The notes: generated from the letters alone by a model not told the origin. DNA of 64,000 bases from Dactylonectria macrodidyma (GCA_020744425.1 JAGMUV010000001.1:1-64000), one strand, 5' to 3'; counted from the first letter of the stretch, positions 48,597 through 61,800 are shown. Numbers and translations: made by a program.

Positions 48597-48946
48597 TAGT
48601 AAGTTTTATCTTTCTAACTATTATATCTTTAATTTTAGATTTTAATTTATAAAAGCTTATTATATAACTATCTTTTCTTTAATTAAGTTATAATATAAGA
48701 TTATAGTATTTAGTTATATATATAAATACTACTCCCTTTTATTAAAGTTTTTAAATTTACTATTTTATTACTTGCTTTTTATTTTAAAGTTTAAAAGCAC
48801 TTTTAACTTTATACTTAAAGACTTTATAACTTTTATAAATAGTTTTAATCTTATTTTTTCTATTAGTATAAATATAGTTAATATAGTTTTTTAAAATAAG
48901 TTTAAATTATTATAAGGCTTTATCTTTAAAGAATCTTATTATATAC
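48597..48946. other. AT-rich RIPed interval, unassigned
   Basis: About 350 bases between two MITEs, with no recognisable domain. Confidence 0.5.
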
Positions 48947-48948
48947 TA

Positions 48949-49386
48949 ACGTATATGATAAGCATATGACGCATCCAAGTATGTGACGCACTTATACTGT
49001 ACAGCTAAAAAGGTAAACTTTAAATTTTCTAAAATAGGCTATATAGCTTTAGGAATTTTGGGAAATTAATTATAAGTATTTAACTAAAAAAGTCAGAAGG
49101 TAATATTTTTATTAGACTTTTACCTAATTTATTTAGCTTTTTAAAATTATATATAAAAAAAAAAACAGTGTGAATAAGAATTTTTTAAATAAGTTTATAA
49201 AGAATTTTTTTAAAAATCTGAAAAAAATCTATACTTAATTTCATATACTTAATAGACCTATATATAAGGTATAAGCTATTTTAAGCCTAGTTTGGATTTG
49301 TAATGAATTTTTTAAAAAGCACTGTTTTAAGTATAAATTGGAAATGCATCGCATACTTGGATGCGTCGCATGCTTATTATATACGT
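48949..49386. mobile_element. MITE, 438 bp, CpG-rich TIR subfamily
   Basis: TA at 48947-48948 and 49387-49388. Each TIR has two direct copies of a palindromic core: the right TIR, read inward, has ATGCGACGCAT then ATGCGATGCAT. The interior contains 'cagtgtgaataag', shared with the 45359 copy. Confidence 0.85.
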
Positions 49387-49388
49387 TA

Positions 49389-49821
49389 GACTTTAGTATT
49401 ATTAATAATAAACTGAGTTAAATAGTATAGCTAGTAAGCTCTGAGCTATATTAAAAATCATTAAAGTATAGCTATAGACTTATTATAAGAGTTTAGTTAT
49501 TTTAATTTAAGGATTTTTCTAATATCCTTTCTTATAATTAAATTAAAGGCTAGATTTTTAATATAATTCTAATAAAGACTTATTTACTTTTATAAAACTA
49601 TAGTAAGTTTTTTAAATTTCTTTATAAGTACTTTAACTTAGTTATTTAAATTATTAATTTATTCTTATTTTTTAAATAGTATTCTTATAAAAGGCTTAAA
49701 TAAGATTATTAAATATATTACTAAGTTATTTATTATATTACTCTAACTTATAAACTTTTACTTTATAACTTATAAATATAATAATGTCTTCTTTATTATC
49801 TATATCTATTAAGAAGTAATG
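49389..49821 (+). other. AT-rich interval with weak plus-strand reading
   Basis: Transposon-like, with RIP stops. It ends where the LTR at 49822 begins. Not assigned. Confidence 0.35.
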
Positions 49822-50926
49822 TGTTAAATAAGAAGATAAAAGAGACATTACTGCTTAAAGTAATAGATACTATAAAGTAAGAAGGATATAAAGCAGAGCG
49901 AGGATAGATAAAACTTATAAAATAAAACAGATAAAAAGAGAGCTAGAGCTATAATTAAGTAATTAATTAGAAAATAAATTAAATATTCTAATTAATTAAA
50001 TAAATCTCATTATAATAATATAAAAAAATATTTGAATAATTTAAAATTAAAAGTAAGTAAGAATATAATTAATTACTATCTATATTTAAATTATCTCTAC
50101 CTTTTATCTTAAACTAACTCTAGTTATTCTTATTAATAGCCTTATTAAGACTAATACTTAAATTGATTAGCTAATTAAAATTCTAGATCATTCTAATTAG
50201 TAAGCCTTTAGCTTTAATACATTCCTCTTTATACAGTCAGCACTTTATTTTTATAAGCCTAAAGACTATAAATAATAAAGAAAAGTAAAGCTTTAATAAA
50301 TAAAGGAAATAATAAAAAAAGAAAGAGAATATATATAAGTCTAATATTTAAATATAGTTAATTAACTAGAATCTAGCTTATATTTACTCTTCTAAGATTA
50401 TAATAATTATAAAAAAGAGTCTAAATAGAATTTAAATACTAAAGTTATATTAAGAATAGTAAGTAAAGTTATAAAAGTAGCTATAATAAGAACTCTTTAG
50501 TAAAATTAATTATAAAGTATATAAAGTAATTATAAAGTATTTAATTAAGTAATATCTTTTAATAAATTAAATAATTAAAATATATTAATAAGTCTAGTAA
50601 GTATAAAAGCAAATAGTAATAATAATCCTTAAGTAGATCTTAGAAGTAAAGTATAAGTTAATTTATATATAGTAATATAATTAGTTTAAAAGAGCCTAGT
50701 AAAAGAAAGAGGAGCTAATCTTAATCTTAAAGTATTTATAATAATATCTTATTAAAATAAGAAAATTAAACTATTTAAAATAAAAGTAATAAAGCTTTTT
50801 ATTTAATTAATTATATATATTTATTAATAAGGGATTAAAAGTAAATAAAAAGACCTTATAGTATATATAGTTATAATATAAATAAGAGTATTAATATTAT
50901 TCTTTTTTATAGTTTTTATAGCTTCT
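49822..50926 (+). mobile_element. Unclassified LTR element: LTR plus 5' interior, plus strand, RIPed
   Basis: LTR 49822 to about 50020, starting 'tgttaaataagaagataaaa', followed by about 900 bases of interior. Both parts are colinear with the reverse complement of about 10540-11575. The interior is cut at 50926, where the Gypsy D LTR begins. The product was not recognised. Confidence 0.55.
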
Positions 50927-53900
50927 TATAAGGGTTGGTCTATTAAAGTGTTATATAAGAGATCTAAAGGCAGGTATAGAGTAGTGTATAAGCATTTACT
51001 TAGCAAGTGCTTAGCTAGCCCTTGCTAAAGAGCTAGTCTAGCCTATGTTATATAGCCTCTTATTTAATAAGACTATAGCTCTATTAGCCCTAACTCTTAT
51101 AATTATCTCCTTCTTTCTTAAGCCTTATCTTAAGGTATAATTCCTATGCCTCTATTATTAAGATACTAAGGTTATTATTTATTTATATATTTAATACATA
51201 TTCATTATATACTATAGAGTATAAATAACTAGAGTTATAAGTCCAGTATTTATTATTAATCTAAGTATTTAACTAGTATTTACTAACTATATAGCCCTAC
51301 TTCATCTAAATTATAGTATTTCTATTCTTTATATTACTTATAATTATTATTTTCCTTTCTTTAGCTTTATATAATTTTATATACTTATCTTCTTATTATA
51401 TTCTTTCTTTCTTACTTATATATACTCTCTTATTATCTTCTCTCTCCTTTTTACTCTCTTTACTTACTAATTATTCTATATCTATTTATTATATATTTAT
51501 TATAATATTATTTCTTATTATTATAATAAAAGTTCTATTTAAATATGAATTTTAAATTAATACTAAGTATATATTTTTAAATAATTAGTTTTTAAGAATA
51601 TTAAAAGATAAAGTCCTTTACTCTTATTATATAAAATAAAAATATTATTCTTTTAATTATACTTATATATATAGCTCTTTATCTTTTTAGTATACTATTT
51701 ATAAAGTAATAAAGTAAAAGTATAATATAATAAGTCTTTCTAAGTTCTTATTAAGTATTTACTATATATTTAATATATTATTAAATTCTTATTAAACTTA
51801 TTCTTATTATTTAATAGTATTAGAACTTTCTTTATTACTAAGGTTAGTATAAATAGAATAAGAATAATATAAATACTTTTAATAATTTTAAATATTAAAG
51901 GATCTATTAATTTATAAAGGCTATTACTATTATTTAATACTATATTTTTACTTTTATTAAGAATCTAATAAATACTTATTTTATAAATAGTAATTATTTC
52001 TTCTTAGTATATTAAAAGGCTTTATACTTTATATAACTTATAAAATTATAAACTAATTTTACTATATATTTCTTCTTTACTTCTATATATTTAAACTAAT
52101 ATATATTTAATTAAGTCTATTATTTAATATTTTTAAAAAAGAGCTAGTTAAATATTCTAAGTCTATTACTCCTTTATATTATTATAAGCTTATTTAAGCT
52201 ATTACTCTTTATTCTATACTTACTTATCTTATAGTTATTAAAAAAATACTTATATATTCTATACTTATTAAAAGATCTTTATTTAAATACTCTAAAGACT
52301 TTAATAATAATATAAAGATAGCTATTAAAAAGTATTATAAAAATCCTATTCTTAAAGTATTTATCTTATTTTTTAATACTCTTCTTATTTATTATAGTAT
52401 TACTAGCACTCTCTTTATTATTAAGTTATTAACTCTTTATTAATTATATTATACTTACTTACTATCTTCCCTTATTAAGTCTCTTCTTATTTATAATAAT
52501 AAAAGTAAAGTATCTCTTTATATTAAAGTAAAGGCAGTTATAGCCTAAGCTAAGGCTACTATTATAACTACTCTCTCTTTACTTACTATACTTTTAGTAA
52601 ATATAAATAGCACTTCTTACTCTTATTATAGCTATTAAGTAAAGAAGTCTTATAACTAAGTATTATCTTTAGATTTATAATTCTAGTTCTAATTTATAAT
52701 TCTAGTCTATAGTTATTTTAATTTAAGTATTTATTAGCTTTATTAAGTACTTAGTTTATTTTAAATAATACTAATTACTTAATAAGCTATTAATACACTT
52801 TTAGTGTATTTTTAATTATTTATTATTCTATTTTTTATAATTATATTTCTTCTATTTATAATATTAATAAATAGCTTTTTATGCATTTTCTAAGTATTAA
52901 AATAGTTTCTAAGTATTATATTCTACTAATTAACTTACTTATTTAATTAAATAAAATATATCTTCTTTAGTCTTTTTATTTAAAATAATCTCTTTTACTT
53001 CTTACTTATTTTCCTCTTCTTTTAGATTTAAAAAGTCTATTAAATAGTTATTATACTTTTAGTAAGCTTCTAACTATAGTTCTAAAAGTACTATAAAGAA
53101 TATATTATATATTTAATAGTATTATTATAGTAAGTATACTTAATATACTTACTTTCTAACCTACTTTATAATAATAATTTTAATATACTTAAGTACTAAT
53201 TTCTTATTTTTAAATTAGAAGTTATATATAAATAATCTTATAATTTATTCTTTATAGTATTCTTATTTAATATATCTTTTATTATAAGCTTTTGCTTATA
53301 TTTTTATTACTTAAGCCTAATTCTTTTAAGCTTTAATATATACTTATTAAATATTCTTTATATATTTAGTAATACTTTATACTTATATCTTTAAGTATTT
53401 TAGAATATAGCTTATTATTCTTAAATAGTAGTTATATAGTGCTTATATTAGAAAGACTCTTATTATACTATATTAACTATTATTATATATAAACTTGGCT
53501 TTTATTAGCTATACTGTCTATCTTTTTAATACATTTTCTATAAAGATATAAAGGTATTTCTTAAGTAGTTAGTTTATTCTTTTAGTCTACCTATCTATTT
53601 ATAGATAGTATATAATAAACAGTTAGTAATAGGTTGCTTATTCTCTTATTAAGTTAGCTTAGAATTAACTTATAAATAGCTTATCTTTATTACTAATAAT
53701 GCCTTTTAATATATTAAATTTGCATTTAATTTATTTATATAATACTTATATAAGTTATATAGTGGTTATTATCTTTTTATATAAAATCAAGATTATATAT
53801 CTAGTTATATAATATACTATAATTAAGATAGTATTATATTACTTACTATTTACTTAAGCACTATTTAATAACTTTATAATAAAATCTATAGAAATTTCTT

Positions 53901-55805
53901 AGAAAGGATTTACTAGTATTAATAATAGCTATAGCTTTTTATATAGCCTATATCTAAGTATAAAGATATTACAGTATTTCTTATATCTAATAGTATAGTC
54001 TATAACATCTTTACTAATTTAATTCTAATAGAATTTTCTACTAATTAATTCTAATATCTTAGCTTTTCTTATATATCCAGCTCTTAGGTTATTATAATAG
54101 TATTAAAGGATTTCTATCCTTAATATCTCTTCTATAAAAATAATAAGTCTGCTCTTATAGAATAAAGTGCTATATTTATTATAATAATAAGTTCCTATCT
54201 TCCTAGCTATTTACTAAACCCTTACTAATTATTATTAGTAAAAATAATTATTAATTTATAGTCTTTAAACTAATTCTTCTAACTTTAATAATAATTATAA
54301 TAAAAATGCTATTTTACTTATTATAAGCTCCTTTATAATTAAATATAGAATATATTACTTTGAATTAATAACTCTAGCTTTAAATAAGTCCTCCTAGCTT
54401 CTATAAGCAACTAGCTCTTACTAAGCAGTCTTTATATATTTATTAGTCTTTTAGCTTACTATTCTAGCTCTTATAACTATAGAGATTAATACTATATGTA
54501 TTTAATCTTTCTTAGTTTTATTATATTAATTCTAATTATAGAATGAAAGTACTTACTACTTAACTCAACTTATAAAGCCTCTTAGGCTCGCCTATACTGC
54601 TTAAATATATGCTTTTATAACCTTTATTTACCTTTTGAAGTTACTAATCATTTAGTAAACATTTAGTAGAAGCTTTTTAATAAAGTTCAGCTTATTAACT
54701 AAGGTTAGGAGTATATTATTATATACTATCTCCCCCTTTATATAGTTAGGTCTATAGAATAGCCTATTAGCTAGATTATACTTTCTTAATCTATATTTAA
54801 TATTAAAGTTAAAGAGTGCTAATCTATATACTCACTTAGCTAGCCTGCTTCTTAAGTCTTTAGTTAGTACTTTAATTACTCTTTTAAGAGCTATATAATT
54901 TATTAAAAGGAGGAATTTCTTAAAGAGTCCTAGTAAGTAATAACTCTAGTTCTTAAGGCTTTTAATAATAACTAGAAGTTCTTACTAACTAATGCTCTAG
55001 TATTACTTAGTATTTATCAGTTTCTAAGACTAATATATAACTAGTCTTTATTATTCTCTGTATAATTAGATTAAAATGCTAGAGACTGCCTTTAGAAAGG
55101 TATTTATCTTTACTCTAGTTCTTTTTACTAAGTCTTAGTATTAGAGAATGCTTATTAAATAGAAGGCGGATTTTAGTATTTAGAATACTATATCTTAATC
55201 TTCTCTTTATATAAAGGGTTTCTTATTCTTTATAGTCTTTAATAGCTCTATTAATAGTACTATTTAGTAAGAGTATTCTAGAATAAACTTCTTATAGAAG
55301 TTATAGAATCCTAAAAAGACCTATATATCTTTAACACTCTCTAGTACTTATTACTTAGCGATTACTTACACTTTACTTAGTTCTATCTTTAGTCCTTCTT
55401 AAGTAATTATATATCTAAGGAATTCGACCTCTATCTAATAGAAAGCGCACTTTAGTAGCTTTATATAAAGCTAGAAGGTTTTTAACTTTTAAAAGACCTC
55501 TTTTAAATCCTTAGTATATTATTCTTATATTTATAAATATACTATAATATTATCTAAATATACTATATAATAACGCTGTTGAAACCACTGTTCGGACTTT
55601 TGTTTCTACACTGCCGCGTTTCTGTATAGTCACGTATTTGCATTGCTTAAGTTGTCTTAAGACGAAGGACTCGATTGATTAGTCGACCTAGTTACAGATA
55701 GACTCTTATCCCTCCTCCCTTAAACCTTCCTCCGCCAAATCCTTCAACCCATCGCAGTCGATGTCAGAGGCGACCGCAGCAGGATTCCCTTGGTTTCCAA
55801 CGCGG

Positions 55806-56195
55806 TCATCAGTCGTTTTGCGCGTTGATAATGGCCACGTTTCTCATGACTTGCATCATCCACCCCTCGTTAATATCAGCTAGCGACTCAAGGAACGCTA
55901 TTTCTTCTGGGGATATTTCAGATGCCGGCTTCGCTACTAGTCGCCTTAAGAAGTATCGTTCGTTTTTGATCCAGTTCTTGAATCGTCAGTTACCTCTAAA
56001 GAGGCACAGTCTTAAGAACACCTCGGTCTTGAAGATCGCTAAGGCGACTCGCTCGCTATTAGAGAGTCACTAGGTCTTAATAGTTCTAGTTTCTTTAAAA
56101 CCATATCCTGCTACTATAGCCTTCAGCTTATTAAGGGTTTCTATATCCTTACTAAGCTCAGTATCTAGGTCATATATAGAGAGAGCATAGCAGCT
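55806..56195 (-). pseudogene. Unrecognised gene remnant inside the 1.1-kb insertion
   Basis: One minus-strand frame runs about 125 codons with only three internal stops: a TAG TGA pair after 'GFKETRTIKT' and a TGA before 'RFKNWIKNERYFLRRLVAKP'. All are one or two C-to-T/G-to-A steps from Arg or Trp codons. Further text includes 'FKTEVFLRLCLFRGN' and 'SPEEIAFLESLADINEGWMM'; it ends at the TGA TGA pair complementary to 55806-55811. The predicted product is helical and basic, without membrane segments. It looks like a real protein-coding sequence with light RIP damage. I know no family for it. An 82-codon plus-strand ORF (55825-56073) is its shadow. Confidence 0.5.
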
Positions 56196-56406
56196 GCTGA
56201 AACCCGAGTTACTAAGAGCATAAAGTGTGTTGCACTAGACGTTTATTATAGTGTTCGTTATGGTTAGTCTCTGATGAGCTGAATTACGATCTGGAATTGT
56301 AAAGAGGTAACTGAATTGCGACTTGGAACTGCGACGAGGTAACTTGGAATGCGACGAATGCAGAGCCCTCACGGGGCTTTTATCGCATGACGATTTTGCC
56401 TTCTGA

Positions 56407-56458
56407 TATCTAGCTTTTCTATCTAGCTTTTCTATCTAGCTTTTCTATCTAGCTTTCC
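56407..56458. repeat. Tandem repeat, four 13-bp units
   Basis: Unit TATCTAGCTTTTC, three exact copies and a fourth with a change near its end (TATCTAGCTTTCC). Confidence 0.95.
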
Positions 56459-58499
56459 AGCTGCTTGACGCATCTCGAAGGGTTGATTAGGACAGCAAGG
56501 CTTATACCCTAATGCAATAGAAACTCTAGTCATTCTGAGTTGCTGTTGCCTTGGGCTTGGGTTTTGGGCCCTCACACTGTTATTCACTATTAGTTGTTTT
56601 TTTTTTTTTTTTTTTACTGTTTAACCTCTGGCCCCTCTCTGAGTGTGCGCTGCTAAAGGACCATAACCTTAATACTATATAATAAGTATTAAGTAATTTA
56701 ATAAGCACTTAATTAATATATACTTAGAAAGTAATAAGTATATTAATCAGTCTAAAGAGTATAACTATATATTTAAAGTAATTATATTTTATATAGAATA
56801 CTATCTTTTACTAATCTTCTTTCTTAATTTAAATATAGTAATAAGTATTATAAATATTAATTTTAAAGATCTATTTTACTTTAATAAGTCTATTAAGTAA
56901 TTTATTAATTAGTAATAAAGAATAATAGTTCTTAATAATAACTATATTTAAATTATAATAATTAATATATATTTTAATACTTCTATCCTTTTTAAAAATA
57001 AATAGGACTAAAGCTCTTATTTTATTAATTAAGCTATTTACTTAACTAATCTTTATATTCTTAGTAAAATAATTATAAATAATCTTTACTTACTTCTTAT
57101 TAGTAGAGTATATTATTTCTAAAGGAGGCTCTTTACTTTCTATTAGTTTAATAGAGTATTTTACTCTTTTTAAAAATAATAACTTCTTTACCTTAGCTTT
57201 ACTAAAGATCTCTTATTCTAACTTAAGTTTAAATAGTAATATACTAATCCCTTCTTTATTCTCTTCTCTAAAAGTGAGTAATAACTGCTTATTTAATACT
57301 AATATACTATATATATATATAATATATGCCTTTTTACTATTTATAATAAGGTCTTTTATAAAAGAGTTAGAATCTTATATTAAAACTACTTTATAATACT
57401 ATATATTTATATATATATTAATTATAATGCCTTTCTAGCTTATAGTCTCTTTTACTAATAGTAAATCGCCTATTCCTTTAGGTTAGTTTTATAAAGCTTT
57501 TATAAATAAATATCTTATTTTCTTTACTAACTCTTAGTAATTAAAGAAGAAGAATATTACTTAATATACTTATAATATAGAATAAGTAGTCTTATTAAAG
57601 CTTACTAGCTTTAGGGCTTACTAATCTAGTATAAGTTTAAGGCCTAGCTTTTATACTAATTTCTTACTAATTAAGCTAATTTTTATAACTATATTTATAT
57701 TTATTTTAACTTTATATTTATTATATACTTAAAGAATGATTACTTATCCCTAAATAATTAAACTAATTAATATAAGATATAGTTTTAATATAAGAATTAT
57801 ATCTTCAGACTTTATACTTAATCATTTTTTAATAAATTAATCTCTTTAACTTTTATACTAAATTATTACACTATTATAGTTTTTTAATAGCCTCTTTAAT
57901 TCTATTTACTAAGAGCTCTTTTAGTTATTATACACTTACTAATAAAATGGCCCCTCTTATTATAATTATAGTACTAAATGTAAGAATTATTTCTTAGCTT
58001 TATTAAGTACTTACTATACTTTTCTTAACTGCTTAATTCTAAGTAGTTAGAGTAACTGCTTCTTCTTTTACTTTTTATTGAGTTTCCTTATCCTTATAAA
58101 GTATAGAGTCTGCTTTATAATATATACATTAGAGTCTTTAGTATATGTCTTTTCTATAGCCTTTCTTATTTATTATTAGAGTAGTTTCTTTTCTTACTTT
58201 AGCTTAAGAGTGTGTTCTTATATTAGCTATAAGGTTATTACAGTTATTATACTTTTAATATAAGTTCTTTAGCTTATAAAATATTAATTTATATCTTTTA
58301 AATATCTTTTTTAATTCTATTTTAAAGTCTATAATAGTATTATAATATAAGTATTTTATCTTCTTTTAGGTCTTTTATCTTTAATAAAGAATATAAGGAT
58401 TTTTATATATTAAAGTATTTTATTAATAACTGGTTAAAGAGCTATTAAAGAGCTATAAGCTCTTTATATAATTTAACCTCTCTCTATTTAGAGTTTATA

Positions 58500-58882
58500 T
58501 ATAACAGTCGGGCTTACACTAAGGCTCTAGAGTAAGTCTAAGGCATATAGTATTAATAATTAAGTAGATTAAAAACGTTATAGTAAGTAATATAAGTCAT
58601 AGTCTAATAATAATAGAATAGTAGATTTAATATAACTAAGTGTATTAATAGCTAGTAAGGCTATCTCTATAAAAGTACTAAATAAATGTACTTATATACT
58701 AATACTATACTAAGGGATTACAGTTTAGGATTATAATCTATCCCTTAGGATTGTAATTAAAGACTATAATCTATTATTAGGATTATAGTTTGGAATCATA
58801 ATCTAATAGGATTGGTTAGAAATTAGCAGGGTAAGTATGCTTTAGCTAATATTATATAGTCTATGCAGACCGGGCTGTAATA
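58500..58882 (-). repeat. LTR of Gypsy B/C family (beside copy C)
   Basis: 383 bases from 'tataacagtcgggcttacac' to 'gaccgggctgtaata', colinear with 24328-24711 and less RIPed. It contains repeated 'aggattataat' units. It is the likely 3' LTR of the minus-strand copy C. Confidence 0.7.
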
Positions 58883-61800
58883 CGATGTTTTCCCTCTGTT
58901 AGTCTTATCCTTAAGGCTATATAAGTAGGCCTTATATAATTTTTAATATTAGTCTATAACTTCCTTTTATAAATATTCATAAGTATACTAATACGATATT
59001 ATAATGCATAATAAAGTAAAAAGTAAAGAAAGTAATTAAAAAAATAAAAAAGATAACTAAGTATAAATCTCTTTAAAATTTTACTAAGCTTAATAGCTAT
59101 ATTACTAATATGCCTTATACTTATTATTTTAAGCATAAGATTAAGTATTAGATAGAGGATACTAGTTATTTTAATTATTATAAGGAATATATTTATTATA
59201 GTCAGTCTTATAATAGTATTTATATAGTATCTTTATATAAAGTATTCTTTCCTTCCTTAGTAGATTTATACTAATATTTCCTTAGTAAATAGGCTGATTA
59301 ATTAATAGAAGAAGCTTATATAAGAGGAGGAGGAAGCTAGTAATTAAATCATACTTATCTATAACTAGCTAGCTGAACTGCAGGCATCTCTAGTAATAGT
59401 AATAAACTATTTAGCTCAGATTAAAAAGATTAAAAAGAAGGTAAAGGAGTAGGGTTCTGATTTATTTAAGCAGAGGATGTAGGAGTTAGATAAGGAGGAT
59501 AGGGTCTTTCTTATATTAAAGGCTTATAAGAAATAGGTGGTTTATAACTTAAGATTATTAAGTATTTTAAAGGAAACTGACTAGTCTACTTTTAGTCTTA
59601 GAAGTGACTTTAGTAATATTAGGTCTTTAATTAAACCTAGTGTTATTAGCAAAAGTTCTTTAGTAAGCACTATATATAAGTAAGATTTTTAGCAGATTCC
59701 TATTAATTATTACTTTTAGAGTAGTTTTTCTATTTAATAAAGTACTTAGTCTTATTATTAACTTATTATATATTAATGATTTCTTTAACTTTATATTCTT
59801 CTAGTTCTTTAACCTTAGTCTTATATTTATTACTATACTTAATATAAATTATGTCTTTTATAGTCTTAAGGAATAAGATATAGAAGACTGGGTAAAGTCT
59901 GACTTTTAGTAGTAAGTTTAATTAGTAGTTATTTTCTAAGATTTTTTTAATGATTTTATAAAGTCTAATGTATTTATAGTCTAGTTTTTTATTTTCTTAC
60001 TTTATTTTAATGTCTTTTATAGTAAAGTATATTATATCTCCTTTTTAAAAGAATAGTCCTTTTATCTGTTTTTTATTATAGTATTTTTTTATCTAGTTTC
60101 TAATAAATTTAAGTTCAGTCTTTATTTCTTTATATAGATTTTTTAGTTTTTCTAATATAAGAATGGCTTTAGAGATAATTAATCTATTATAACTTACTTT
60201 ATAAGTATTAAGAGTGAATTTAAAGTTAGTATATATTAGAGTGAGTTTTATACTTTTATAAATAGCTATATTATAGCTTAATTATATAGTTAGTAGCTTT
60301 TTAACTTAGTTATTCTATTTATAGTTAATATAGTAATAAAGGTATTATTCTAGTATTTAATTCATCCTTTCTATCTATTTAAAGTCAGAATGCTATAAAG
60401 AGTTAGTAGTTTAATTCTAAATAGTCTATTAATACTTACTAAAACTTAGAAGTGAATAGGAGTCCTCTATTAAAGAGGATTTCTAAAGGTAGTCTATAAG
60501 TATTAATAATATTTCTTAAGAAGATATAAGCAAACTGCTTTATATCTATTAATTCTTAGTAAAATATAAAATAGGAAAATTTTATAAGTCTGTTTATAAT
60601 AATAAGAATGCTATTATAAAGGGTTCTAGTTATTAAGTCTTCTAATAAGAGTAACTTTATAATAAAGTCTATTATAATAAAGTCCTATAGTTAGGTTATA
60701 ATTAATAAGGATTATAATTCTTTATACAGTTTATAGTATTATACTTTGGTTTTTATATAAAGGTTATATTATTAAATAATAGTTTAAACTACTGCCTTTA
60801 TTCTAAAGAATTTATAGGTTATTCTAACTTTATTAAGGGTTTTATTAACTCTTTAGTATTTATATAGTAAGTATTCATATATTTTCTATATAAGTTTATA
60901 TTATAATTCTTTAAGAACTTATTACTTCTTTATTTATTTATCTTTAAGTAGTATATTATTATACTTTTAGATTTATTTAAATAGTAGGTTTCTTTATTTT
61001 ACTAAATGCTATATTATAGTAATCATTCTAGAGATATATAACTAGTCCTTAGAGCATTTAGAGCATTATATTATTAAGTCTTTTATAGTTTTATATATAT
61101 TTTCTATTATATAGAATTCCTCTATTTAAATAGTAGTTTAAGTAAGTGTCCTATTATATACTTAATAATAGTAGTATTATATAAAGTAATTCTTTATATT
61201 ATTTAGTATAATGATTTTACTATCTTTACTTTATTTAATATACCTCTTCTAGAAGTAGCTATTAGTAATTTAATTAAATTAGTAGTTATTTAGTTTCTCT
61301 AGCTTCTTTAAGTATTCTACTAGTAATTACTTTAATAAGTAATACTTTAAGCATTCTTTAATTATATTATAAAGCGCTTTATTAAGTTTATAGGTTTAGT
61401 ATATTTTAATAATATATTAGTATAATATATTAATATCTCTATTATATAGTCCTTTTATATATAAGTCTTATACTATTTAATATTAGAAGCTATTAAGAAT
61501 AATAATAAGTCTATTCTTATATATAATTTTTTTAATATATCCTTAGGCTTAGTTTATTTAATAGAGTACTAGTCTGTTATTTTAAATTAGTTCTAAGTAT
61601 TTTAACTATAGAAGTATTATTCCCTTCTAAGCTCTTATAATAAATTTCTATTTTAAATATCCTTTAAGTATAAAGTATAAGAATTATTTATTAACTATTC
61701 TTTTACTATTATTAAAATCATATTATTAACTAATAGTATTAGCTCTTCTATTTTCTAAGCCTTTATAATAAATAATAGTATAATTAAATTCTAAAAAGTA

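Larger units (their letters stand above)
55574..56671. mobile_element. 1.1-kb insertion in Gypsy D RT, 14-bp target duplication, hardly RIPed
   Basis: The RT reading of Gypsy D breaks exactly at 55573 and resumes at 56672. The 14 bases ATACTATATAATAA occur at both edges (55560-55573 and 56672-56685), as expected for a target-site duplication. The insert begins 'cgctgttgaaaccactgttc' and ends '...aaaggaccataacctta', without obvious TIRs. It has normal composition with many CpG sites. Inside are a broken minus-strand gene (55806-56195), a 4x13-bp tandem repeat (56407-56458) and a 20-base T run (56597-56616) 55 bases from the right end. A 14-bp duplication without TIRs fits target-primed retrotransposition (LINE/SINE-like) better than a cut-and-paste element, but there is no terminal poly(A). 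Class unresolved. Confidence 0.7.
50927..58499 (-). mobile_element. Ty3/Gypsy chromovirus, copy D, RIPed and interrupted
   Basis: Minus strand. From right to left: gag-like region (about 57300-58499); RT first half (about 56690-57000; 'VTIKNYYFLPLINKLLNRL'-like text); then the 1.1-kb insertion at 55574-56671; RT second half (55573-55200) starting 'YYIVYLDNIIVY', the YLDD box with a D-to-N change, followed by 'FLGFYNFYKKFI'; RNase H and integrase zinc region (about 53757-55100); integrase core (about 53380-53756; 'ISNKDKLF' and a block equivalent to STAYHPQTDGQTER); chromodomain (about 52850-53000; 'FYLIKWV'-like start and 'NTWEP'-like core with W codons mutated). The 3' LTR starts at 50927 ('tataagggttggtc', from TGTAAGGG). 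No 5' LTR of the same family was found; the LTR at 58500 belongs to another family. Confidence 0.8.

Noticed and set aside
55825..56073. 82-codon plus-strand ORF in the 1.1-kb insertion
   Set aside because: It is the complement of the better supported minus-strand frame with coherent protein-like text.
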